A stretch of DNA of 41,647 nt from positions 1 to 41,647 of the IMG/VR virus record IMGVR_UViG_3300036791_000888; one strand, 5' to 3'. Positions 25,017 to 30,855 of this stretch are shown in pieces. Source of the DNA: a virus. Made by a program: the position numbers and the translations under genes. Under the pieces are notes generated by a model. It searched no databases, had not been told where the DNA came from, and saw only the letters and a list, made by a program, of their open reading frames with translations. Each line of letters opens with the position of its first letter. The first letter of the stretch is position 1.

Positions 25017-25333
25017 GGCTCGTGCACAGATCGAAACAAGCTCGCGACGCGGGCGTAAGTGCGGAGCGTGATCGTTGGGCGTTTGCGAAAATGCAGGTGG
25101 CCGTTGCGGAGCCGCAGCGCGTGGGCGACAGCGGTCGCGGTGCCGTATTCCGCGATGAGCGCGAGCAAGCGCCGCGACGTTTCCCCGACGGCGACGTGTT
25201 GGCCCCAACGCGGACGGCCTGCGGCGACCCGTCGGCGATACGCGGCTTTGGCGGCGGCTTCGGCCGCGCGACACCCCTGGCAGCGACACCCGAGGGTGTA
25301 GGCCCGGCGAGACGGCTCGGCACAGCGCAGCAT
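25013..25333 (-). CDS. Small Cys/Arg-rich DNA-binding-like protein
   Basis: 106 residues from ATG 25333. The N-terminus RAYTLGCRCQGCRAAEAAAK followed by AYRRR resembles small phage/actinobacterial proteins in which a CxCxxC knuckle precedes a basic helix. The rest is a helix-turn-helix-like region (SRRLLALIAEYGTATAVAHA, TITLRTYARVASLFR). It is translationally coupled to the nuclease gene downstream and diverges from the operon at 25487. Regulator or nuclease partner is a guess. Confidence 0.65.
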   Translation of the reverse strand: MLRCAEPSRRAYTLGCRCQGCRAAEAAAKAAYRRRVAAGRPRWGQHVAVGETSRRLLALIAEYGTATAVAHALRLRNGHLHFRKRPTITLRTYARVASLFRSVHEP

Positions 25334-25415
25334 GGGCCCGTCAATGGTGCCGAACGATTTGTCTTGACACCACCGCAGAACCCTGAAGGAGGTGAGAGGG
25401 GTTGGGACCCTATAG

Positions 25416-25444
25416 TTGACAGTACCTAAGTGGTTAGGTATTAT
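25416..25444 (+). promoter_or_regulatory. Sigma70-type promoter with palindromic operator
   Basis: TTGACA (25416-25421), exactly 17 bases, then TATTAT (25439-25444): the best promoter in the window. The spacer holds the inverted repeat ACCTAA-gtgg-TTAGGT (25424-25439), which would let a dimeric repressor block RNA polymerase. AGTGGTTAGGT within it recurs at 15608-15618. It drives the accessory operon beginning at 25487. Confidence 0.75.
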
Positions 25445-25486
25445 TGACTCTCGGTCGGCGGTAACACGGTTTAAGGGAGTCAGCAC

Positions 25487-25786
25487 ATGAGATACGAAGT
25501 CACGATGGAACGCGGCGACGGTTGGGACAGCACCGGCAAACTGCGCCGCACGACACTGGTCCGCGTGCCTAATGTGGGCACCCTTGCCGAAGCCGAATAT
25601 TTCTACCGGTTGTTCTACCTGCGGTTCACTGGCGACTGCCGCTCGCAGGCGACGTCTGGGAACTGGCCCCTGGAAGATGGCCGACGCATCGAACGCAGTT
25701 TTACGGCCGACGTGCAGCCGGTCGATGGCTGGCCGAACGCTACGTCGCGCACGTCGGTCACCGTTTCCATTATCGAGGGGCAATGA
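25487..25786 (+). CDS. Accessory protein, unknown function
   Basis: 99 residues, first gene of the operon controlled by the 25416 promoter. The sequence alternates charged strands (MRYEVTMERGDGWDSTGKLR, TTLVRVPNVGTLAEAEYFYR) and ends with a likely beta strand (TSRTSVTVSIIEG), suggesting a small alpha/beta domain. The ATG at 25487 follows GGGAGTCAGCAC, a usable ribosome-binding site. The stop overlaps the next ATG (ATGA). No family recognised. Confidence 0.7.
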   Translation: MRYEVTMERGDGWDSTGKLRRTTLVRVPNVGTLAEAEYFYRLFYLRFTGDCRSQATSGNWPLEDGRRIERSFTADVQPVDGWPNATSRTSVTVSIIEGQ

Positions 25787-25875
25787 ACACCCCGAACGTC
25801 ACCCGCATCGACGCCGACACCTTCGTCGTGTTCACCAAATCTGGGCCCGTCGTCATCCGACGCACCGCCCGCTAG
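25783..25875 (+). CDS. 30-residue micro-gene
   Basis: ATG overlaps the previous stop (ATGA at 25783-25786), and TAG at 25873-25875 is followed by GGAG and the next gene's ATG at 25885. The product, MNTPNVTRIDADTFVVFTKS plus GPVVIRRTAR, reads like a small beta hairpin ending basic. Third codon positions are almost all C or G, as in the neighbouring genes, which supports translation. Confidence 0.6.
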   Translation: MNTPNVTRIDADTFVVFTKSGPVVIRRTAR

Positions 25876-25884
25876 GAGCCACCC

Positions 25885-26439
25885 ATGTCTGCTTACCAAG
25901 TGCATTCCGACACCATCGACCTGCTGGTCGCCGCCGCCGACCGGTGGCGTCTCCAGTTCATCACCGAGGACGGCCAGCGCCTCCACGTCTGCAGCCACCG
26001 CACCGAAGCGGGCCAGCTGCTCACCGACGAAAACGCGCGCAGCGTGTCGGCGCGCTACAACACGACCGACCCGGTCGAGCGCTACACCTACACGTTTCTC
26101 GACCTGGACCGCGCCGCCGCCGGACTGCCGATCCCCGTGCTCGTGCTCGGCTCGGTGCGCTGCCTGCGGTATCAGTCCTGCGAGACCGAGGCGTATCCGA
26201 CGTCGCCTGCGGCGCAGCTGCTCGACGCGATTGAGGCTGAGGCCTGCCGCCAGCTGATCAACGTGCACGACGCGCCCTGGGGCTTCACGCGCAGCTGGAT
26301 GGACGACAAGCGCGCCACCGTGAAGGCCGCTGTCGCTGCACAGACCAGAGCGGCGCTGCTCGCGCGCAACGACGAGCTGACCACCCGCTGCCGTCCCTCC
26401 GACTGGCAGAAGGGCTTCAACAACCGTCACGAGGACTGA
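25885..26439 (+). CDS. Conserved-looking phage protein, unknown function
   Basis: 184 residues. The region LGSVRCLRYQSCETEAYPTS, followed by AAQLLDAIEAEACRQLIN and HDAPWGFTRSWM, resembles a widely distributed phage/bacterial hypothetical protein (typical words: YQSCE, and a later DAPWG near the C-terminus). The N-terminus (DTIDLLVAAADRW) also fits that group. Function is not known to me. Ribosome-binding site GGAG is seven bases before the ATG. Middle gene of the accessory operon. Confidence 0.7.
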   Translation: MSAYQVHSDTIDLLVAAADRWRLQFITEDGQRLHVCSHRTEAGQLLTDENARSVSARYNTTDPVERYTYTFLDLDRAAAGLPIPVLVLGSVRCLRYQSCETEAYPTSPAAQLLDAIEAEACRQLINVHDAPWGFTRSWMDDKRATVKAAVAAQTRAALLARNDELTTRCRPSDWQKGFNNRHED

Positions 26440-26449
26440 GAGGTTCGCC

Positions 26450-26644
26450 ATGTTTCAACTGCGCGACGACGGCACGCTCGACACGGTGGTCGCCTGCACC
26501 GACTGCGGCCACCAGGAACGCTTCACCTTTCAGCCAGACAGCTACGACGACGAAACCTACGACGACTTCGTCGCGTGGGCGCTGGACGAGGCGGCCGCGT
26601 GCCACGACTGTCTCAACCAGGAAGCGGCCCACGACCGCCTGTAG
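26450..26644 (+). CDS. Small acidic zinc-ribbon-like protein
   Basis: 64 residues. VVACTDCGHQERFTF and AAACHDCLNQEAA give two CxxC pairs separated by ~37 residues with an acidic middle (DSYDDETYDDFVAWALDEA). A metal-binding fold is likely. The last G of its TAG stop is also the first base of the ribozyme stem that follows, so this gene and the ribozyme share a boundary. Function unknown; possibly a regulator or inhibitor of a host protein. Confidence 0.7.
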   Translation: MFQLRDDGTLDTVVACTDCGHQERFTFQPDSYDDETYDDFVAWALDEAAACHDCLNQEAAHDRL

Positions 26645-26693
26645 GCCGAAACCCCGCGAGGGGTCCGCACGTGACGCGTGCGCTGATGAGGCC
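26644..26693 (+). ncRNA. Type II hammerhead ribozyme
   Basis: All core parts are present in type II order. Stem II 5' strand GGCC (26644-26647); GAAA (26648-26651). Stem III CCCC (26652-26655), loop GCGA, GGGG (26660-26663), closed by A26651-U26664. Cleavage-site base C26665. Stem I CGCACG (26666-26671), loop TGACG, CGTGCG (26677-26682). CUGAUGA (26683-26689). Stem II 3' strand GGCC (26690-26693). G26648 and G26688 match catalytic G12 and G8. Cleavage is expected between 26665 and 26666, leaving a 2',3'-cyclic phosphate on the upstream RNA and a 5'-OH on the downstream RNA. It would separate the 64-residue gene's message from that of the 55-residue protein. Activity is inferred from sequence. 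Confidence 0.9.
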
Positions 26694-26717
26694 AGTTCGC
26701 CTGTGGAGTGTGTCGCA

Positions 26718-26885
26718 ATGAAAAAGTTTCTCGTCGGTCTGACGTTCGCGTGGTTCGTGGTGAATTATTCGGGCCAGCGGCTCACCGGGCCGTTTCAGTT
26801 TGTGGGCGAGTGCAACGAGGCGGCCGCCGAGATGGCGCGGCACCGCAGCGATGTCCTCTCCGTCTGCCGCTGGTATCCGTCCTAA
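26718..26885 (+). CDS. Small membrane/secreted-like protein
   Basis: 55 residues from ATG 26718 (MKKFLVGLTFAWFVVNYSG); an upstream ATG at 26703 adds five residues that fit less well. The basic MKK start plus a hydrophobic stretch of ~15 residues looks like a signal peptide or membrane anchor. The remainder is soluble with two Cys (FVGECNEAAAEM, SVCRWYPS). It lies 52 bases after the predicted ribozyme cleavage site and is the last gene before the terminator. Function unknown; an envelope-located accessory role such as superinfection exclusion is conceivable. Confidence 0.65.
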   Translation: MKKFLVGLTFAWFVVNYSGQRLTGPFQFVGECNEAAAEMARHRSDVLSVCRWYPS

Positions 26886-26912
26886 CCCCACCCGTTCCCT
26901 TCAAGCCCTCCA

Positions 26913-26945
26913 GGCCCGGCCGATGCCGGGCCTGTCGTTTATTTG
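26913..26945 (+). terminator. Rho-independent terminator of the accessory operon
   Basis: Perfect 9-bp stem AGGCCCGGC / GCCGGGCCT (26913-26921 and 26926-26934) with loop CGAT, followed by GTCGTTTATTT. It closes the plus-strand operon 25487-26885. The T-rich tail lies on the plus-strand side only. Its end overlaps the last seven bases of the convergent early operon. Confidence 0.85.
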
Positions 26946-27136
26946 GGCCCTGGCGGCTCCTGGATGGCCCCAGGACGACGTGCGTCCGCCGGGACGGCTC
27001 GCAGGTCGAGCGCTTCTTCGACCGCCTGGAGCGCCTCCAGCCAGCCCAGCTGGAAGGCGAGCTGGACCGCTGTCTCATCCGGCAGCGGTTCGGCGTGGAG
27101 CCGGTTGAGCACGTAACGCACGACCGCCTCATCCAT
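26939..27136 (-). CDS. Small helical protein, last gene of early operon
   Basis: 65 residues from ATG 27136, overlapping the previous gene by eight bases. DEAVVRYVLNRLHAEPLPDE followed by TAVQLAFQLGWLEALQAVEE is strongly helical; the end is Pro-rich (GAIQEPPGPK). The longer frame to 27316 overlaps the upstream gene and is low complexity. Function unknown. Confidence 0.6.
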   Translation of the reverse strand: MDEAVVRYVLNRLHAEPLPDETAVQLAFQLGWLEALQAVEEALDLRAVPADARRPGAIQEPPGPK

Positions 27137-27326
27137 GAGCCTCTCCCCTGCGGTGGGCTTGGAACACCGGCGGCGGCCCATCGCTGCGCCAGGACAGCTG
27201 CAGTTCCCGGCCGCACGGGCAGCTGACCGCAAACGTGTAAGGGTCGAGCTGTGTGACCGGCGGCGACGCGCCGCACTCACACTGGTAGTGCGCCGCCTGC
27301 ACCCGGTCTGGTTCACGCCGCGTCAT
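27129..27326 (-). CDS. Zinc-ribbon-like small protein
   Basis: 65 residues from ATG 27326. Two CxC pairs (YQCECGASPP and FAVSCPCGRELQL) flank a beta-like segment (VTQLDPYTFAVS), a likely zinc-binding hairpin. It overlaps the upstream gene by 14 bases and the downstream gene by eight, consistent with coupled translation in the early operon. Function unknown. Confidence 0.6.
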   Translation of the reverse strand: MTRREPDRVQAAHYQCECGASPPVTQLDPYTFAVSCPCGRELQLSWRSDGPPPVFQAHRRGEAHG

Positions 27327-27489
27327 GGCGTCGTCTCCGGCGCGTGTTTTTCCGTGCTCGACACACAGCACAGCGTTGAAAGGTTGAGCAGGGCTTGCCG
27401 CAGTCCAGACAGACACCGGCGATGATGCGCCGGTCGCGCCAGCGTTCGAGCGCGTGTTGCACGAGATGGCCGCAGTGCGGGCATTTCAT
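27313..27489 (-). CDS. Zinc-ribbon-like small basic protein
   Basis: 58 residues from ATG 27489 (MKCPHCGHLVQHALERWRDR), in an ATGA overlap with the TGT-like gene. It has three CxxC pairs: CPHC, CLDCGKPC and CAVC, then a very basic tail (RARKNTRRRRRHDAA). The arrangement suggests nucleic-acid binding. Its coupling to the TGT/DpdA-like gene makes a partner role in DNA modification possible, but this is only position. Confidence 0.65.
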   Translation of the reverse strand: MKCPHCGHLVQHALERWRDRRIIAGVCLDCGKPCSTFQRCAVCRARKNTRRRRRHDAA

Positions 27490-28106
27490 AACGCCAGTTC
27501 TGGTTGCTGCTCCAGCCGCGTCAGCCACCCCGAAAAGCGCCGCACCATTTCATCCGGCCACCGCGACAGACCGCTTGTGTCCAGGCTGTCCGCGCCGACG
27601 CGCCGCACATGTTTCAGTCGGCGCAGCGTGCTCACGCGTCCCCAATGCACCTGGATGCCGCGCGCGTGCGCGTAAGCCGCGAGCGTCGCCGCGTCCGCGC
27701 TTTCCTTCCACGTGGTGGTGCCGCCAATAAACAGCGTCGTCATCTCATCCCACAGCACCTGCTGAACCGTGAGCCCGTCCTGAGCCACGAGCGCGGGCGG
27801 ATACCCGCAGCCGCGAATGAGGCCACTCCAGAACGGCCACTGCTGCAGCGTCGTCGCCGCGTCGCCGACGACGTCCGGCGCAGCCACGAAGCGACAGCCC
27901 GCCCGCCACGGGTAGAACACTTCCAGCATCCGCACAAACGGCGCGGGCTTGAAGCCGTGATATGCGCCGTTGTCCATCGCCCACGTGCCCGGCGTCAGCC
28001 TCAACGACGTCGGCCGATTGCGAGCCTCGGGCACCACCAGCACCCCAAACCGTGGGTCGGCAAGTTGTGCCATCGTCGTCGTGGCACCGGACACGAGCAC
28101 GATCAT
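27486..28106 (-). CDS. dpdA: TGT-fold protein, DpdA-like (putative DNA 7-deazaguanine transglycosylase)
   Basis: 206 residues. Motifs match tRNA-guanine transglycosylases in order: WAMDNGAYHGF (Asp45; compare DSGGFQ), APDVVGDAATT (Asp78), LVAQDG (109-111; compare VQGG), LFIGGTTTWK (128-133; compare GGLAVGE), QVHWGRVST (154-158; compare MGVG), GADSLDTSG (171-179; compare GVDMFDC, the nucleophile Asp). The cysteine zinc site of tRNA enzymes is absent. Phage proteins with FIGGTTEWK and HMGRVNS signatures are, as I recall, DpdA-related enzymes that exchange guanine in DNA for preQ0-type bases to resist restriction. No preQ0 synthesis genes occur here, so the base would come from the host. The symbol is given at family level. 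Confidence 0.7.
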   Translation of the reverse strand: MIVLVSGATTTMAQLADPRFGVLVVPEARNRPTSLRLTPGTWAMDNGAYHGFKPAPFVRMLEVFYPWRAGCRFVAAPDVVGDAATTLQQWPFWSGLIRGCGYPPALVAQDGLTVQQVLWDEMTTLFIGGTTTWKESADAATLAAYAHARGIQVHWGRVSTLRRLKHVRRVGADSLDTSGLSRWPDEMVRRFSGWLTRLEQQPELAL

Positions 28107-28112
28107 GAGCGA

Positions 28113-28322
28113 TCAGTGTCGCGGGGCATACACCGCCTCCACGTGGTCCATCACCGCCGCCATTCCAGCGCTGAACGCTTCAACCAGCGCCGCCGTAATG
28201 ACGCGTTCCACGTCCGCGCGATGGGCATTGGTCGTGAGAAACACGTCGAGCAATTTGTGCGCTTCCTGCTCATAGCGCTGCACCACGTCGCGGGTGTCAC
28301 TCGTCAGCAGCATGGGGCTCAC
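28113..28322 (-). CDS. Small helical early protein
   Basis: 69 residues from GTG 28322, or 66 from ATG 28313 (MLLTSDTRDVVQRYEQEAHK). It is almost entirely helical and acidic-to-neutral (ITAALVEAFSAGMAAVMDHV). It overlaps the upstream zinc-finger-like gene and ends six bases before the TGT-like gene. No family recognised. Confidence 0.6.
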   Translation of the reverse strand: MSPMLLTSDTRDVVQRYEQEAHKLLDVFLTTNAHRADVERVITAALVEAFSAGMAAVMDHVEAVYAPRH

Positions 28323-28548
28323 ACCCTTCTGCGTGGACCACGCCCTCTGGCGTGATGCGCGCGATCTGGCCGGGGTTAATCGGTTGCCGACAGTGGAAGC
28401 ACACCTTGACCGTCTGTTTCACGCCGCGCGGTTTGGCGGCGCGATACAGCACCCCCTCGTCCCGATGCGCGGTGCAAAAGTCTGAGCCCGACGTCGCGTA
28501 GCACACGCAGGGAATCCGACGGTCGATGAACGCGCAGAGTCTCACCAT
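28297..28548 (-). CDS. Zinc-finger-like early protein
   Basis: 83 residues from ATG 28548; a TTG at 28557 is an alternative. GGAGG lies just before the ATG, unusually close. Cysteine/histidine clusters (IPCVCYATSGSDFCTAHRDE and VKVCFHCRQPINPGQIARIT, then HAEGC) suggest two zinc sites. The second block resembles small domains that read a CxxC...HxxC knuckle. It follows the structured gap 28549-28795. Function unknown. Confidence 0.6.
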   Translation of the reverse strand: MVRLCAFIDRRIPCVCYATSGSDFCTAHRDEGVLYRAAKPRGVKQTVKVCFHCRQPINPGQIARITPEGVVHAEGCEPHAADE

Positions 28549-28576
28549 TCCCTCCAACCCACTCTGGTCTGCTCTA

Positions 28577-28690
28577 ATCTTCGCGGCCGCCGGGACATCT
28601 TTTTTCTTTCATCTGCTCTTGATGAACTGAAAGAAAAACATTGGCGATCATCTACACGACGATGAAAGGACGGGGCGCGAAGATGTCCCG
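28577..28690. repeat. Nested, overlapping inverted repeats
   Basis: In the gene-free stretch 28549-28795, four perfect inverted pairs interlock: ATCTTCGCG (28577-28585) with CGCGAAGAT (28676-28684); CGGGACATCTT (28591-28601) with AAGATGTCCCG (28680-28690); TTTTTCTTTCA (28601-28611) with TGAAAGAAAAA (28628-28638); CTTTCATC (28606-28613) with GATGAAAG (28661-28668). Alternative pairings share arms, as in an RNA switch or a replication origin. No coding frame across it is convincing. Confidence 0.7.
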
Positions 28691-28795
28691 ACAGCGCGCT
28701 TCCCCGTGCGTTTTCGGGTCAAGCCCGGACTCGTTTTTGGCACGAACGAGAAACCCACACGCTGATTACGACCGGCTCAGCGATGTCAGGCCGTC

Positions 28796-29089
28796 TTACC
28801 TCGTCGTCGTCGTTCGTCGTTCCGAAGCACAGGACGGATCTGTGAGGATGGTGCGAGGGAAAACTGCCCCACCGTTCGTCGTGATCCGTCGTCGTCGTTC
28901 GTCGTCGTCGTGATACCAACACGCCAAACACCACGTCGGCACGCCGCGCGAGCCGACGACCACACATGCCCACTGGCCGCACGATTGACAGGCGACCGGA
29001 TGGTCGGGGCGCACCGTGAGCGGCGACCGGTCGCGCTTCGCCAGCTCGATGCCGACTAGCTCCGGCCACGTCACGACGCGCGACTCCAC
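28796..29089 (-). CDS. Zinc-ribbon-like protein with repeat-encoded C-terminus
   Basis: 97 residues from GTG 29089, overlapping the upstream gene by 19 bases. ACQSCGQWACVVV and PTWCLACWYHDDDE make a CxxC...CxxC unit. The last ~35 residues (DDDERRRRI..., ending ERRTTTTR) are encoded by CGT-rich repeats, so this end may be evolving rapidly or may not be translated as shown. A competing frame, 28719-29093, has no recognisable features. Confidence 0.5.
   Translation of the reverse strand: MESRVVTWPELVGIELAKRDRSPLTVRPDHPVACQSCGQWACVVVGSRGVPTWCLACWYHDDDERRRRITTNGGAVFPRTILTDPSCASERRTTTTR
28802..28905. repeat. 19-base direct repeat within CGT triplet runs
   Basis: The sequence CGTCGTCGTCGTTCGTCGT occurs at 28802-28820 and again at 28887-28905, with further GTTCGTCGT at about 28873-28882. 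The copies lie beside the nested inverted repeats of 28577-28690 and code for the charged C-terminus of the 97-residue protein. Confidence 0.75.
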
Positions 29090-29442
29090 ACAATCGCCTT
29101 GTGCCCGCTGACGTTTTCCCGTCGCTCGCCCGTATCCGCGATCAGCCCTTTCGTGTGCAGCTCCGCGAAGCGTGCGCGGATGGTGTATTTATTCCGCTGC
29201 AAGCGCTGCGCGGTTTCATCGGCCGTCAGCGGGGCGTCCCCGAGCTGGACATAAATCAACGCGCGCATCGAGGCGGCCTTCGCGTGCATCGCCTGCGCGG
29301 CGTCATAGCTCGTGTCGGTGTCCTGGTAGCCCGGCGTGTCGGGGTAATGTGCGTCTTCGACGCGGCCCTGGCGGCCGTCGCAGTGCACCAGATGCAGCAG
29401 CTCCGGTTCGTCAATCTCGTGACCGCAGAAACGGCAGATCAT
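29071..29442 (-). CDS. Zinc-knuckle plus winged-helix DNA-binding protein
   Basis: 123 residues, ATGA-coupled to the upstream gene. It begins MICRFCGHEIDEPELLHLVH with a CxxC...HxxHC-like zinc site, then a linker. A winged helix-turn-helix follows at ~58-123 (ALIYVQLGDAPLTADETAQR, LQRNKYTIRARFAELHTKGL, then IADTGERRENVSGHKAIVW with the wing). Such domains occur in replication initiators and regulators. As the only clear DNA-binding protein of this operon after the recombination genes, it is a candidate initiator or late regulator. Confidence 0.7.
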   Translation of the reverse strand: MICRFCGHEIDEPELLHLVHCDGRQGRVEDAHYPDTPGYQDTDTSYDAAQAMHAKAASMRALIYVQLGDAPLTADETAQRLQRNKYTIRARFAELHTKGLIADTGERRENVSGHKAIVWSRAS

Positions 29443-29669
29443 CGCGCGCCTCGCGTCAGTCGCCGCCGCACCAGCCGCTCGGTCTGACAGACGGCGCAGA
29501 GGCAGCGGAACAGTCGCGCGTAGTCGTGATGGCTGAGCACGTGACAGCCGGTCGGGTCGCGCGCGTCACGCGCGCGCGCGCGATGCGCCGCGATGATCGC
29601 GGCGGCCCGCAGTAGCTGCTCGTCACCGTGCCACTGGGCCCCGCACCCGCAGTATTGGCTGTCGGTCAT
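29439..29669 (-). CDS. Small Cys/His-rich protein
   Basis: 76 residues from ATG 29669 (MTDSQYCGCGAQWHGDEQLL), in an ATGA overlap with the HNH gene. Cysteines occur as YCGC, TGCHVLSHH and FRCLCAVCQTE, suggesting zinc binding. The centre is helical and Ala/Arg-rich. Function unknown; it lies between the HNH gene and the winged-helix gene. Confidence 0.6.
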   Translation of the reverse strand: MTDSQYCGCGAQWHGDEQLLRAAAIIAAHRARARDARDPTGCHVLSHHDYARLFRCLCAVCQTERLVRRRLTRGAR

Positions 29670-29950
29670 CGTCCGGTCTCGTGACACGCGAGCGCGACAA
29701 AATCAAAATCGTTCCCGGTCACTTCGATCACGTGGTCCGCGTTCCCGGCAATTTCCAGATCCCCGGCGTGCACCAGCGCGTGATGCGCGGCGCAGAGCGA
29801 GATGAGGTTCGCGGGGTCCCACTGCAGCGCGACCGAGTGCGAGCGATAGACGAGGTGGTGGAGGTCGCGCGAGACGGCCGCGCAGCCCGGCACGCGGCAG
29901 CGTCCACGGTCACGCACCCGGCAATGCTCGCGCGCCTCGGGCTCGGTCAT
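29666..29950 (-). CDS. HNH endonuclease
   Basis: 94 residues from ATG 29950, ATGA-coupled to the upstream gene; the longer frame to 30154 is shadow. The HNH core is clear: CRVPGC (zinc pair), DLHHLVYRSH (catalytic His), PANLISLCAAHHALVH (Asn and final His). Such free-standing small HNH proteins can nick or cut DNA and in some phages assist packaging, but this one sits in the recombination operon. A DNA-processing role is likely; the substrate is unknown. Confidence 0.8.
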   Translation of the reverse strand: MTEPEAREHCRVRDRGRCRVPGCAAVSRDLHHLVYRSHSVALQWDPANLISLCAAHHALVHAGDLEIAGNADHVIEVTGNDFDFVALACHETGR

Positions 29951-30444
29951 ACGGTGACCTCGCGCTTTTTCTTTGGCGGGCCCATCAGCACCGCTTCCTC
30001 TGCGGTCATGCGCGTCATTCTGGCAACGAGCGTGGGATATGGCGTTCCAGTTAATTGTGCCCAGACGATCAGCGGCAACCGCTCGCCCTTGATGGTGGCG
30101 TGCAGTGCTTTGCGCCGTCCGCGCACCTGTTCTGTTGGAGTGGCCCATCGGCAATTGCCCGGTTCGTAGTTGCCGTTACTGTCGATTCTGTCGAGAGAAT
30201 GTGTTTGAGATGGGCGCGTTCCCATGTCGAGCAAGAACTGCGGGAAACTCTCGCGCCATTCGGCGCACACCGTGACCCCTCGCCCACCGTAGAGCGGATA
30301 GTCTGGACTGTTGCGGTTGTAGCAGCGAATGTTCATGTGTCGCCACGCGCGATATTCAGCCGTCCTTTTTCTACTTCCACATGCGCCATGTGTTCGATTG
30401 ATGGCCCGGTGCGCCTCAGTGCGTGGATAAACACCGACAGGCAT
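29947..30444 (-). CDS. HNH-like homing-type nuclease (putative)
   Basis: 165 residues. The centre matches a common phage family: YRAWRHMNIRCYNRNSPDYP, LYGGRGVTVCAEWRESFPQF, then HSLDRIDSNGNYEPGNCRWA. This HxLDRIDxxxxYxxxNCRWAT block is an HNH variant found in intron-type and free-standing endonucleases. The C-terminal ~45 residues look like a DNA-binding helix pair (LPLIVWAQLTGTPYPTLVAR). It directly abuts the NinB-like gene without disrupting the operon. Confidence 0.7.
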   Translation of the reverse strand: MPVGVYPRTEAHRAINRTHGACGSRKRTAEYRAWRHMNIRCYNRNSPDYPLYGGRGVTVCAEWRESFPQFLLDMGTRPSQTHSLDRIDSNGNYEPGNCRWATPTEQVRGRRKALHATIKGERLPLIVWAQLTGTPYPTLVARMTRMTAEEAVLMGPPKKKREVTV

Positions 30445-30855
30445 TCAACAACCTTCTCTAGCATCAGGTATGTAGAGGCCTAGTTCTGCGCCGAGCCGTT
30501 GCGCCGCTTCGATCAGTTCGCCAAACTCGGCGACCGTGAGCTTCGAGGTGTGCCCCGGCACTTTGTAGACTTCGCCGGTTTTGAGATCCGTGATCTCACG
30601 CGGGATCAGCGCCAGCCCCAACACGTCCTTCATTTCGTCGCGCGTATGACCGCAGTGTTCGGCGAACAGCGGAATGATGACGCCGTGGTATAGACGATTC
30701 TGCGCGCTGGTGCGTGGGCGCGGCCCAGCGCTGACACGCACCGTCACGGGTCCATCCGCGAAGCGCCGAATCGCCTGCTCGAACACGACGCGCCCTTCGA
30801 GCCGCAATCTGCCGCTCGTGATCAGGCCGCCGCACTCGAACAGCTCCTGGATCAT
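30445..30855 (-). CDS. NinB-like recombination-associated protein
   Basis: 136 residues, ATGA-coupled to the exonuclease gene. The block RPRTSAQNRLYHGVIIPLFA, then EHCGHTRDEMKDVLGLALIP and TSKLTVAEFGELIEAAQRL, matches a family of phage proteins found beside single-strand annealing genes (typical words: SxxQNRxYH, then GxTxDEMxxxLxxxF). It is close in character to lambda NinB (Orf), a mediator that helps recombinases load on SSB-coated DNA. Assignment by motif and neighbourhood. Confidence 0.7.
   Translation of the reverse strand: MIQELFECGGLITSGRLRLEGRVVFEQAIRRFADGPVTVRVSAGPRPRTSAQNRLYHGVIIPLFAEHCGHTRDEMKDVLGLALIPREITDLKTGEVYKVPGHTSKLTVAEFGELIEAAQRLGAELGLYIPDAREGC

Noticed and set aside
28641-28913. 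90-residue plus-strand frame over the nested repeats
   Set aside because: It runs through the inverted repeats and the CGT repeats and yields a low-complexity product; opposite to the early operon.
28719-29093. 124-residue minus-strand frame competing with the 97-residue zinc-ribbon gene
   Set aside because: It lacks the CxxC pairs and reads as Arg/Ala-rich shadow sequence.
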